DNA of 64,000 nucleotides from Thalassobellus citreus (GTDB taxonomy: Bacteria > Bacteroidota > Bacteroidia > Flavobacteriales > Flavobacteriaceae): the NCBI RefSeq assembly GCF_044385915.1, contig NZ_JBISCC010000129.1, positions 389,184 to 453,183 on the forward strand, given 5' to 3'. This document shows positions 16,411 through 24,318 of the stretch, in pieces. The first letter of the stretch is position 1. Each line of letters begins with the position of its first letter. The position numbers and the translations under genes were made by a program. Below the pieces are notes generated by a model, which was given only the letters and a program-made list of their open reading frames with translations, was not told the origin of the DNA and did no database searches.

Positions 16411-17951
16411 TAGAAATTAAAAGAGATACAACAATACTTATACAAAATGATACAACTAAGGTGTACACCTTCAATCCAGTAGAATGGAATATAAAGCAAG
16501 GGGTTGTAACTGATGCCGAAGCTTTAGAAAATACTAAAAATATTAATCTAGCACTGCTTGACTATAAGCAAACCGGTAAAGAAGTTTTTGAAATAGGAAG
16601 TTTAGATGCTTATTTTAAGGTAGATGTTTATAGTACAAATAGGCAAAAAAACACTAGAGTTTCAATAAAAATACCATCAAATACTCATTTTAAAATGAGT
16701 AGTGATACTTTTTTAAGAGTGCAACCAACAGCTGCTCCTGCTTATACTTTGTTATCTGCTACAAGAGAAGATAATGTGTTAATAACTGGGGGTAATTTAA
16801 TTGGTGATAGATATGAGCATGATTATAGTCCTGTTAATGATGATAAAGGTCGTCAACGTAATGAGCATGGTTATGGTTTTTTAATTTGGTTTATTGGTAC
16901 TCATAACGCAGTAGTTGATGGAGTTTATACTTTTGGTTCTATAGGAGAAAATATATCTTGTCATGGTACAACTGTTAGAAATCGAGACGGAACTATTAAA
17001 ATGGGTGAGCGTGAAACTTATAATCTTCTAATAAAAAATTGTATTATTGATGAAGCAAGGAGAAATGGTATTAGTTGTTTAGATGGAACAAAAATAATTA
17101 TAGATAACTGTGATTTTATAAACACAGGAAAAGGTGAGCAAGCTTATGATGTTGAAGGTAATAGAATATTTAGTAGTTCGGGTACACCTCCATGTTATGC
17201 TATTGATTTAGAGGTTTATAGGGAGCGAGATGATGATGGTACATTATTAGAAACATCTAAATTAACTGATATAGTAATAAAAAACTCTCATTTTACCGGT
17301 AGTGGTAAAGGTGATATAGATTTATATACTGTTAGTAATGTTTTAATTGAAAATAATTATTTTGAAAGTTGGATAGCTAATATAGCGGCTAACGATATTA
17401 TTATTAGAAATAACGTATTTATAGGTAATAACAATACAGGAAAGACACCTTCTAAATATGCTATTCTTTTAAAATCTAACATAAATGATTTAGGAGAAGA
17501 AATGAACTATAATTATAAAATTTATAATAATTTAATTACAGGTTATTTTAATGCTTTTACGCTAAGTGGAGATAATTATGACGTTTATAATAATGTTATT
17601 TCAGATTTTCAATCAGGATTAATGATAGGGGCTCTGTCTAATTCAAAAATACATGATAATGTTTATAATTCTTCATATGAATTAAGCTATGGGCTAAAGT
17701 CTAGAGCTACAAAGGCAGGAGTAAACACTGTAATATATAATGAAAAATTTAATGTAAATCACAGACCGATAGATTTTAGAAGATTTAATTCTGATGGTTT
17801 AAATCAATTAATAATTAAAGATTGTGTTTTTAACACATCAAATACTAATTTTAAGTTACATGTTACTGATTCAAATAATATATTATTTCAAAATATAACT
17901 ACAAATACAGATTTTGATTTAAAAGGATCTATTAATATAATTGTCGAATGA
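16008..17951 (+). CDS. Chimeric lipoprotein: DUF5060 domain fused to a parallel beta-helix
   Basis: A 647-residue lipoprotein (lipobox AVFSC, Cys18). Residues 1-134 are a near copy of the N-terminus of the downstream gene: signal, then a DUF5060 beta-sandwich ending QAYKEN. From about residue 135 the sequence becomes unrelated: a linker with two similar short pieces (IKRDTTIL, IQNDTTKV), then a right-handed parallel beta-helix from about residue 200 to the end with many repeated N/I/V strand turns (IIDNCDF, VLIENNYF, IIIRNNVF, YKIYNNLI). Such helices are typical of polysaccharide lyases, epimerases or hydrolases, but I see no diagnostic catalytic motif. The helix part is more AT-rich than its neighbours. 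The fusion is in frame and intact. Activity is unknown. Confidence 0.75.
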   Translation: MRITYLIFLTFAFAVFSCAKPEPLEQIGLYRTFEKTLENTNVYANKFNDVQLNTTFISPSGKTTEFFGFFDGDGKGGRDASTGNIWKMRFIPNEIGIWTYKWSWSDATEGGKAKFECISEEAGKGVLQAYKENSIEIKRDTTILIQNDTTKVYTFNPVEWNIKQGVVTDAEALENTKNINLALLDYKQTGKEVFEIGSLDAYFKVDVYSTNRQKNTRVSIKIPSNTHFKMSSDTFLRVQPTAAPAYTLLSATREDNVLITGGNLIGDRYEHDYSPVNDDKGRQRNEHGYGFLIWFIGTHNAVVDGVYTFGSIGENISCHGTTVRNRDGTIKMGERETYNLLIKNCIIDEARRNGISCLDGTKIIIDNCDFINTGKGEQAYDVEGNRIFSSSGTPPCYAIDLEVYRERDDDGTLLETSKLTDIVIKNSHFTGSGKGDIDLYTVSNVLIENNYFESWIANIAANDIIIRNNVFIGNNNTGKTPSKYAILLKSNINDLGEEMNYNYKIYNNLITGYFNAFTLSGDNYDVYNNVISDFQSGLMIGALSNSKIHDNVYNSSYELSYGLKSRATKAGVNTVIYNEKFNVNHRPIDFRRFNSDGLNQLIIKDCVFNTSNTNFKLHVTDSNNILFQNITTNTDFDLKGSINIIVE

Positions 17952-18082
17952 CTATAATAATTGAATTTCTGAATTTGTTTTATGAGACTTAAATTTAAAC
18001 TAAAAAGTAATTAGATAAATAGTGATATTGATGTCTAAGTATATTTATGTATATTTTTATATAAATTATAAAGTTATTTCAT

Positions 18083-18519
18083 AACCAGTCATGCCAACCA
18101 AATAACTTACCACAAAATGAGAATTACTTATTTAATTTTTTTAACCATTGCTTTTACCGCATTTAGTTGTGCAAAACCAGAACCTTTAGAGCAAATTGGT
18201 TTGCATCGCACGTTCGAGAAAACTTTAGAGAATACCAATGTGTATACTAATAAGTTTGCAGATGTTGAATTGAATACAACTTTCATTTCGCCTTCAGGAA
18301 AAACAACTGAGTTTTTTGGTTTTTTTGATGGCGATGGAAAAGGTGGAGGCGATGTTACTACAGGCAATATTTGGAAAATGCGTTTCATTCCAAATGAAAT
18401 AGGCGTGTGGACATACAAATGGCATTGGAGTGATGCTACTGAAGGTGGACAAGCAAAGTTTGAATGTTCTTCAGTTAAAGCAGGTAAAGGTATTTTACAA
18501 GCCTACAAAGAAAATCCGA
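18083..18519 (+). repeat. 437-bp direct repeat, copy B
   Basis: Second copy of the repeat at 15974-16410. It starts outside any gene with AACCAGTCATGCCAACCAAA, which in copy A is the coding end of GH43, so copy B includes a dead fragment of the GH43 3' end. It then continues through the first about 134 codons of the apiosidase-like gene. Confidence 0.9.
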
Positions 18520-19775
18520 GGTGGTTTGCTTATAATGGAGAAGAACCTGTTTGGTTAAAATCGTATTATGAAAGTGGTCATGGCTCTATTGCACAGCCTT
18601 TAGATTGGGTTACAGAAAATGTATACCAACCTATGATAGATCATGGGTATAATCATTTACAAGTTAATTGGCTATTATCTTTATGCTGTTTCGAGCAATA
18701 TTATCATGATGGACCAGAACCAACAACGCAAGACTTAACATTGTATAAAGAAGGCAAAGCATCAAGTACCATGCGTTTAGATGTCTGGAAACTTATGGAA
18801 AACCATGTAGAATGGTTAAATAACAAAAACATAGGCTTACACATGTTTCTTGGTTTTGATGGCAGTAGAAATGATGGCCCAAAATGGACAAGTTTAAGTG
18901 ATGCTGAAAAAGATTTTTATGTACGTTATGTAGTTGCCAGATTAGCACCTTATGCAAATATTGCAGGTTGGGGCTATGTTTGGGAAGTTCCGGGAGACAG
19001 ACAAGAAGAAGAACTTGGTTGGGCACAATTAGTTAAAAAATACGATGTGTTTAATCATTTACGTACTTATGAAGATGAGTACCCCATTAATAACGAATAC
19101 CATCGTGAAGCATACAATTTTGCTGCTATAGAAAATCATTATATATTTTCTGAAGAACGGGATATAGATAGACCTTATTGGAAAGAGCCTTGGACACATC
19201 ATGAGGCATGTTTAGCTGGCTATGTTCCTGGAAAACCTGTATATATGATTGAAGGAAACGCACTATGGAGACGTTTTTGGCAGAAACGCACAAAGGCAAC
19301 CTTAGACGATTTACGTCAAGCAGCTTGGGCATGTGTCACTGCTGGTGCTTCTTTTAATTGGTGCGGACAAGCAGGCGAAGATGAGCTGGTCGCTTTTGGT
19401 CCTGAAGGTTTACCGTTTTTTAAAGATGATAATCCGTACTTAGCGTCTACTTTAGAATTAGATATTTTAAGTGATGTCATGATGAATGAGATTATATTTC
19501 ACAAGATGAATCCAACGGATGCTTTACTATCTAATCATGATGCTAAAAAAGTGTGGTGTTTATCTGAAAACGGAAACCAATACTTAGTGTTTACAACAAG
19601 TGGAAATCCGTTTGATTTACAATTAGAAGCAGGTGATTATAAAAATGCTATTTGGTTAGATGCTAAAACAGGTAATAAAACAACTTTAGATGCTATTTCT
19701 ATACCCAATAACGAATCTGTTACTTTTACAGCACCAAATACTTTAACCGATTGGGTTTTGATTGTTAAGAAATAA
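18117..19775 (+). CDS. DUF5060 / apiosidase-like glycoside hydrolase lipoprotein
   Basis: A 552-residue lipoprotein (lipobox ending FSC, Cys18). DUF5060 lies at about 26-125. A (beta/alpha)8-like catalytic domain at about 130-460 starts WFAYNGEEPVWLKSYYESGH and includes HMFLGFDGSRNDG, GWGYVWEVPGD and PVYMIEGNALWRRFW (candidate acidic residues). A C-terminal beta domain (about 475-552) resembles the putative collagen-binding domain found at the end of DUF4038/apiosidase-like proteins. Proteins of this build act on plant or algal glycans. It probably works with the upstream GH43. The 165-base spacer before it carries repeated DNA, so it may have its own promoter. Substrate is not determined. 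Confidence 0.82.
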   Translation: MRITYLIFLTIAFTAFSCAKPEPLEQIGLHRTFEKTLENTNVYTNKFADVELNTTFISPSGKTTEFFGFFDGDGKGGGDVTTGNIWKMRFIPNEIGVWTYKWHWSDATEGGQAKFECSSVKAGKGILQAYKENPRWFAYNGEEPVWLKSYYESGHGSIAQPLDWVTENVYQPMIDHGYNHLQVNWLLSLCCFEQYYHDGPEPTTQDLTLYKEGKASSTMRLDVWKLMENHVEWLNNKNIGLHMFLGFDGSRNDGPKWTSLSDAEKDFYVRYVVARLAPYANIAGWGYVWEVPGDRQEEELGWAQLVKKYDVFNHLRTYEDEYPINNEYHREAYNFAAIENHYIFSEERDIDRPYWKEPWTHHEACLAGYVPGKPVYMIEGNALWRRFWQKRTKATLDDLRQAAWACVTAGASFNWCGQAGEDELVAFGPEGLPFFKDDNPYLASTLELDILSDVMMNEIIFHKMNPTDALLSNHDAKKVWCLSENGNQYLVFTTSGNPFDLQLEAGDYKNAIWLDAKTGNKTTLDAISIPNNESVTFTAPNTLTDWVLIVKK

Positions 19776-19816
19776 AAAAAAACGAAAATGTTGTGATGTT
19801 TCAGTCATTCCTCTTT

Positions 19817-19880
19817 TCGACAAGACAAACGTATGGTTTTACATTATCGAGTCATTTCTGCTTTAGGAGGAATTGTATAA
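19817..19880. repeat. Diverged copy of the 24-kb intergenic repeat
   Basis: The interval contains GACAAGACAAACG, TTTTACATTATCGAGTCATTTC and GGAGGAATTGTATA, parallel to TGACAAACGAG, TTTTTATAATCATGAGTCATTTC and GGGAGAAATCACATA of the tandem units near 24.1-24.3 kb. It is degenerate and shorter. It lies between the apiosidase-like and alkaline phosphatase genes. Confidence 0.45.
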
Positions 19881-19950
19881 AAATCAAAAAAAACATTTTA
19901 GTGACATTGATTTAATTAACTTTATCGCTTCAAATTTTAATATATAAATA

Positions 19951-21078
19951 ATGAAATTCATAAAGTATATTTTGTTCATTAGTATCATTGCTTTTTGTTC
20001 TTGTAAGCCTACCGAAACGTTAACAGAAACCAAAAAGAATACACCTAAAAACGTCATTCTTTTAATAGGTGATGGTACTGGTTTGTCACAGGTGTCTTCA
20101 GCTTTTTATTTTAAAGAAACAGCGCCTAATTATGGTCGTTTTAAACATATTGGATTAATTAATACGTCTTCTTCTAGTCATGATATTACTGACTCTGCAG
20201 CTGGAGCTACGGCCTTTGCAGCTGGTGTAAAAACATATAATGGGGCCATTGGTGTTACTAAAGATTCAACAGAGGTAACCTCCTTGGTCGAAATTGTATC
20301 ACCATTACAGATTAAAACTGGTGTTATATCTACATCATCTTTAACGCACGCAACACCTGCTAGTTTTTTAGCACATGCTTTAAGTAGAAATTTTGATGAA
20401 GAAATTGCCTCAGATATAGTAGAATCTGATATTGATTTTCTTGCTGGTGGTGGAATTAAGTTTTTTAATAAAAGGAAAGACGAAAGAAATCTTTTTGATG
20501 ATTTAACGGCTAAATCATTTAAAATTGACACAACAGCTTTGGGTAGTATTGAAAGTATAAAATCGGCATCAAAGTTTGCATATGTATTGGGTGAAAAACA
20601 TATGCCGGCAGTAGCAAAAGGAAGAGGTGATTTTTTACCTAATGCAACAGAACTTGGAATTCAATTTTTGAATAAAGATAATTCTAATTTCTTTTTAATG
20701 GTTGAAGGTTCTCAGGTAGATTGGGGCGGACATGCTAACGATAGCGATTTTCTTATTTCAGAATTAATAGATTTTGATAATGCTATTGGAAAAGCACTAG
20801 ATTTTGCCAAACGCGATGGGAATACTTTAGTTATTGTAACTGCCGATCACGAAACAGGAGGATTTACGCTGGCATCTACAAAGAAAAAAGATGAAGACGG
20901 CAAAGAATATAGCGATTATAACGATATTACTCCAACATTCTCTACAGGAGGGCACTCAGCAACTCTAATCCCTGTATTTGCTTATGGTCCAGGAGCTGAA
21001 GAATTTATTGGTGTGTATCAAAACAATGAGATTTTTCATAAAATATTAAGGGTTACTAACTGGAAACCTAAGAACTAA
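19951..21078 (+). CDS. Alkaline phosphatase lipoprotein
   Basis: A 375-residue PhoA-superfamily phosphomonoesterase, lipidated (lipobox ending FCSC, Cys near 17). Active-site blocks: NVILLIGDGTGLSQ (metal Asp), TDSAAGATAFAAG with the nucleophilic Ser after Asp, VTADHETGGFTL, and a late STGGHSATLIPVFA with a metal His. It is about 100 residues shorter than E. coli PhoA, as is common for Bacteroidetes members. It releases phosphate from organic esters outside the inner membrane. It sits downstream of the carbohydrate genes but is 175 bases away with a repeat between, so joint regulation is not evident. No Pho box was identified. Confidence 0.93.
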   Translation: MKFIKYILFISIIAFCSCKPTETLTETKKNTPKNVILLIGDGTGLSQVSSAFYFKETAPNYGRFKHIGLINTSSSSHDITDSAAGATAFAAGVKTYNGAIGVTKDSTEVTSLVEIVSPLQIKTGVISTSSLTHATPASFLAHALSRNFDEEIASDIVESDIDFLAGGGIKFFNKRKDERNLFDDLTAKSFKIDTTALGSIESIKSASKFAYVLGEKHMPAVAKGRGDFLPNATELGIQFLNKDNSNFFLMVEGSQVDWGGHANDSDFLISELIDFDNAIGKALDFAKRDGNTLVIVTADHETGGFTLASTKKKDEDGKEYSDYNDITPTFSTGGHSATLIPVFAYGPGAEEFIGVYQNNEIFHKILRVTNWKPKN

Positions 21079-21149
21079 GCTTTCAACATTAATATAAACA
21101 CTTTACCAGTCTTGATAAATTAAAAAAAGGATGATTGGTTAATAACTTT

Positions 21150-21154
21150 AGGAG
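21150..21154 (+). promoter_or_regulatory. Shine-Dalgarno site of the MarC gene
   Basis: AGGAG lies five bases before the ATG at 21160. Clear Shine-Dalgarno sequences are rare in this window, so this supports the chosen start. Confidence 0.55.
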
Positions 21155-21159
21155 ATTAA

Positions 21160-21777
21160 ATGGATAATATTTTATCATTTTCATTTACAGTATTTACAGG
21201 TTTTTTCGCTATTACAAATCCAATTTCTAATATGACGATATTTATGTCGTTGGTTGGAGATTCCGATGAGAAGACTAAGCGAGATATTAGTAGAAAAGCT
21301 GCTTTTGTGGCTTTTATAATTGTGGTGCTTTTTGTTGTTTTAGGAAACTTTATTTTTCAATTTTTTGGTATAACCATTCCAGCTTTTAAGATAACAGGTG
21401 GTATTTTAATTTTTTATGTTGGTTTTGAAATGTTGGAGTCTAAAAAATCAAACGTTAAGCATTTAAACAAAACGAATATAGATGAAGATATTGCTATTTC
21501 TCCATTGGCTATACCCATTATTGCGGGGCCAGGTACTATTGTAACCGCTATGAATTTTGTGTCTAATGCTAATTTTATTAAAATAGGCATCGTTATTTTA
21601 ATTTATGCTATTATGTGTTTTTTAAATTATACGGCCTTTAATTTAAGTGATTTTATTGTTAAAAAACTTGGCAGAAATGTAATATCTGTAATTGGTAAAA
21701 TTATGGGGCTTATTATTGCTATTATTGGTACCAACATGATAATTCAAGGCTTAAAAATTTCTTTTAATTTGGTGTAG
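21160..21777 (+). CDS. MarC-family integral membrane protein
   Basis: A 205-residue inner-membrane protein with about six helices. Family marks: FFAITNPISNMTIFMSL near the N-terminus, FFGITIPAFKITGGILIFYVGFEML, and SPLAIPIIAGPGTIVTAM in the middle. MarC/UPF0056 proteins are widespread and of unknown function; an early link to multiple antibiotic resistance has not held up. A Shine-Dalgarno AGGAG precedes the start. A hairpin with a T tail follows about 40 bases after the stop. Confidence 0.92.
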   Translation: MDNILSFSFTVFTGFFAITNPISNMTIFMSLVGDSDEKTKRDISRKAAFVAFIIVVLFVVLGNFIFQFFGITIPAFKITGGILIFYVGFEMLESKKSNVKHLNKTNIDEDIAISPLAIPIIAGPGTIVTAMNFVSNANFIKIGIVILIYAIMCFLNYTAFNLSDFIVKKLGRNVISVIGKIMGLIIAIIGTNMIIQGLKISFNLV

Positions 21778-21815
21778 CTAAAAATTTGATTCTCTGGGCT
21801 GGGTACTAAATTTTT

Positions 21816-21857
21816 ATGAGGCGTGTTCTGCGATGTCTTAATCGCACCTCATTTTTA
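21816..21857 (+). terminator. Hairpin terminator between convergent genes, derived from a repeat
   Basis: Arms ATGAGGCG (21816-21823) and CGCACCTCAT (21843-21852, one bulged A) followed by TTTTTAT. Its loop, TGTTCTGCGATGTCTTAAT, matches part of the repeat units near 24.1-24.3 kb, so a repeat copy seems to serve as the terminator after marC. Confidence 0.55.
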
Positions 21858-21892
21858 TATAATTAATAAAGGTACTTTAGGAAAATCTATAA

Positions 21893-23953
21893 TTAATCTT
21901 TGTCCTTATTCATTTTCCAATAAATTAATATTACAATAGCAATAATTACAGCTAAACCTATTAAGAGCTTAATAATGTTCATTATGCCATTCATTATTAA
22001 ATTGGAAACGATAGGAGCACTGCTGTTAGAATAATTTTCCGGTGCATATAATAAATATGAAATGCTTTGATCTAGCTTATTAATGTCTTTAGTATACTGC
22101 TTATATTCTTCAGGAGAAATGTAATCTTTTTGAGTTTTAAAAAAATGAGAGATATCTATTATTTTATCTCTTTTTTGATAATTAACATCCAATTCATAAT
22201 AAAATCCAGAAGAATTTATATCAATGTCTAATTTTTCAATAGGCCAATCAGTTGGAATTTTTAATCTAATTCTATGTGATCTAGATATAGGGTAGTACAA
22301 AGCATAATCTTCGTTTCTAGTTTCTTTTTTTGGTTCAAAAATGACATTAACTAAACTTGTTGGCATAAAAGTAGCAGACACATAACCTTTTTTTTCAATC
22401 ATAGGCTGCCATAAACTATCTAATTGGTATTCTTCATTTAATGTAAATATATTTTCTTTTATATTATCTGTGTATTTAGGAGGGTTAACCGACGACACAT
22501 TAAAATAATATGTGGAGTAAAAAGATTCAAGTTCTTTTTTTATAGCACTAATACTATACGATTTAAAATAGTTACGCATATTATCGGCTTCACTTTCATA
22601 ATAAGTTGTAGTTACTTTTAAATTCGCTCCCTTGCCAATATCTTCTAGGGTGTATTCTTCCATAGTATCTACACGATTATCAAAAGAAGATACAATATCA
22701 TCAAAAGTACTATTATCTTTAATTAAAACTAAACCACATTCATAATTTGGAAAATACGTGGTATTATATTCGCCTCCTTGATTTGAAATAGTAGGATCGT
22801 ACCAAAACTCATTTCTAGCCCCATCAATAATTTTTACTACGCAATGATTAAAAAATTTAGGAGATGGTAGTAAAGTTTTAGTAGTATGCTTTAAAGTTGT
22901 ATTAACAAACATTGGATAACTGGTAATCCCCATTTTATTAAGCATAGTTGCCATTAATAAACTTTTGTCTTTACAGTCACCAAATCGTCTTTCAAAAACG
23001 GTGTTTGGTGAAAAAGGTTTATAAGCACCAATGCCAGATTCTAAACCTAAATACCTAACATCGTTTTGTACAAAATTTAGTGTGGCTTTTATTTTTTCAC
23101 CTTCCGTTTTATAGGTTTTATTTATCTCTTTTATTTTTTTTAAAAGTTCAGGACTTAAAGGTTCTTTTATTTTAAAAAGCTTTACACCCCAATTAACAAC
23201 CTCTTGCCATGAGTTGTATTCGCTAACAAAAACGGTTGCAAAAAGAAGTTTCCATTCTGGTGTATTCTCTTCGTAATCTAACTTTTTAGTATTTGTGGTG
23301 AGCCATTTGTATTGTTGTAAATTTCCTTTTTTAGAAATCTCAGGTTTAACCTCTGTGTTAACCGATTTAATATTTAATGTGTTTGCAGATAAAATACTGC
23401 CATGAATTTTTCCAATAGGTACTAAATCGTTTAGGTAAAAAGAAACCGAAAATTTTTTATGTAACGGGTTAAAACCTTTTATTGTAAACGAGTAGTCTAT
23501 AATATCACCAGCTCTAACATCAGAAATATTTAAAACAGCCGAGAGCGACCCGTCATATAAATACATTTCGGCATTAGGTTCTCGTCTCATTACTTGAAAA
23601 TTTGCAATATCTAATTTGTTTAGAATCTTTCCGTCTCTAATAATATTAACCTTATGTAAGGCTAGGGTTTGGTATGTAGGATCGTAATTTATAGTAATAG
23701 TAGAGGCATTTTGTAAACCAATATTATCAATAATTTTGGTGGTTAATCTAGAATACGCTTCTTGTTTGGGTATATTAACTTGGTTGTCATAAAGTAAGGT
23801 AACAGAGCCTTCTGCAACGTCATCTTTATTCATTTCAGATTTATAATAATCTACAGTATCTATCCAAGATGGTTCTTTTTTTTGAGTGACTTGAGAAAAT
23901 AAGGTAGACGAGTTTATAAAAGTAATTAGGATAGCAATAACGACGTTTTTCAT
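21893..23953 (-). CDS. DUF3857 and transglutaminase-like domain protein
   Basis: With the start at ATG 23953 this is 686 residues: signal peptide (MKNVVIAILITFINSSTLFS), DUF3857 at about 50-220, and a transglutaminase-like core at about 270-400. Its papain-type triad is visible as Cys in RRFGDCKDKSLL, His in FNHCVVKI and Asp in FWYDPT. A beta-rich region and a C-terminal transmembrane helix follow (about 655-680), with a short basic tail. The protein is probably anchored in a membrane with its main body in the periplasm. Family members occur throughout Bacteroidetes; no substrate is known. A longer frame begins at 24112, but the signal peptide starts at 23953 and the extra part lies in repeat DNA. 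Confidence 0.88.
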   Translation of the reverse strand: MKNVVIAILITFINSSTLFSQVTQKKEPSWIDTVDYYKSEMNKDDVAEGSVTLLYDNQVNIPKQEAYSRLTTKIIDNIGLQNASTITINYDPTYQTLALHKVNIIRDGKILNKLDIANFQVMRREPNAEMYLYDGSLSAVLNISDVRAGDIIDYSFTIKGFNPLHKKFSVSFYLNDLVPIGKIHGSILSANTLNIKSVNTEVKPEISKKGNLQQYKWLTTNTKKLDYEENTPEWKLLFATVFVSEYNSWQEVVNWGVKLFKIKEPLSPELLKKIKEINKTYKTEGEKIKATLNFVQNDVRYLGLESGIGAYKPFSPNTVFERRFGDCKDKSLLMATMLNKMGITSYPMFVNTTLKHTTKTLLPSPKFFNHCVVKIIDGARNEFWYDPTISNQGGEYNTTYFPNYECGLVLIKDNSTFDDIVSSFDNRVDTMEEYTLEDIGKGANLKVTTTYYESEADNMRNYFKSYSISAIKKELESFYSTYYFNVSSVNPPKYTDNIKENIFTLNEEYQLDSLWQPMIEKKGYVSATFMPTSLVNVIFEPKKETRNEDYALYYPISRSHRIRLKIPTDWPIEKLDIDINSSGFYYELDVNYQKRDKIIDISHFFKTQKDYISPEEYKQYTKDINKLDQSISYLLYAPENYSNSSAPIVSNLIMNGIMNIIKLLIGLAVIIAIVILIYWKMNKDKD

Positions 23954-24061
23954 AAAAAAGTATGTGTCAATTTCGTAGAGTAAATGTAAATGTTTGAAAA
24001 ATCTTATCAAATATATTTTTGAAATTAAATTATTTAAAAGAGAAAATAATAACACGGTTTT

Positions 24062-24309
24062 GTGTTTCAGTGTTATGCGGTGTCTCAATCGTGCCTCATG
24101 TATACTTGACAAACGAGTGTTTTTTATAATTATGGGGCATTTCGACGCAAGGAGAAATTACATAAAGCTTATTATTAAGTTTTGCGTATGAGTGTTCTAC
24201 GATGACTCAATTGTGCCTTATGTCTACATGACAAACGAGTGTTTTTTATAATCATGAGTCATTTCGAGCGCAGGGAGAAATCACATAGCAATTATTATGT
24301 CAAAAAAAC
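24062..24309. repeat. Tandem pair of 124-bp intergenic repeat units
   Basis: Two head-to-tail units offset by 124 bases occupy most of the 365-base gap between the LRR and DUF3857 genes. Both carry, in order, a TGnGTnT.TnCGATGnCTCAAT-like start, TGCCTnATGT, TGACAAACGAGTGTTTTTTA (24105- and 24229-), and GCATTTCGACGCAAGGAGAA or the equivalent TCATTTCGAGCGCAGGGAGA, then AATnACATA. The units are diverged from each other. Related fragments lie at 19817-19880 and 21816-21852. They look like a REP-type non-coding family. Confidence 0.7.
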
Positions 24310-24318
24310 TATTGAATT

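Noticed and set aside
4609..21078. Polysaccharide utilisation locus (SusC/SusD pair)
   Set aside because: GH28, GH43 and the DUF5060 genes are present, but there is no SusD, no SusC in this part and no hybrid two-component regulator; only a loose carbohydrate grouping is supported.
21787..21796. TTTGATTCTC near marC, like part of the shared aromatic promoter element
   Set aside because: Only the short second box is present, without the GATTGAT box or the -7 motif at the right distance; chance match.
23954..24112. N-terminal extension of the DUF3857 protein
   Set aside because: The extra 53 codons lie in repeat DNA, and a proper signal peptide begins at 23953.
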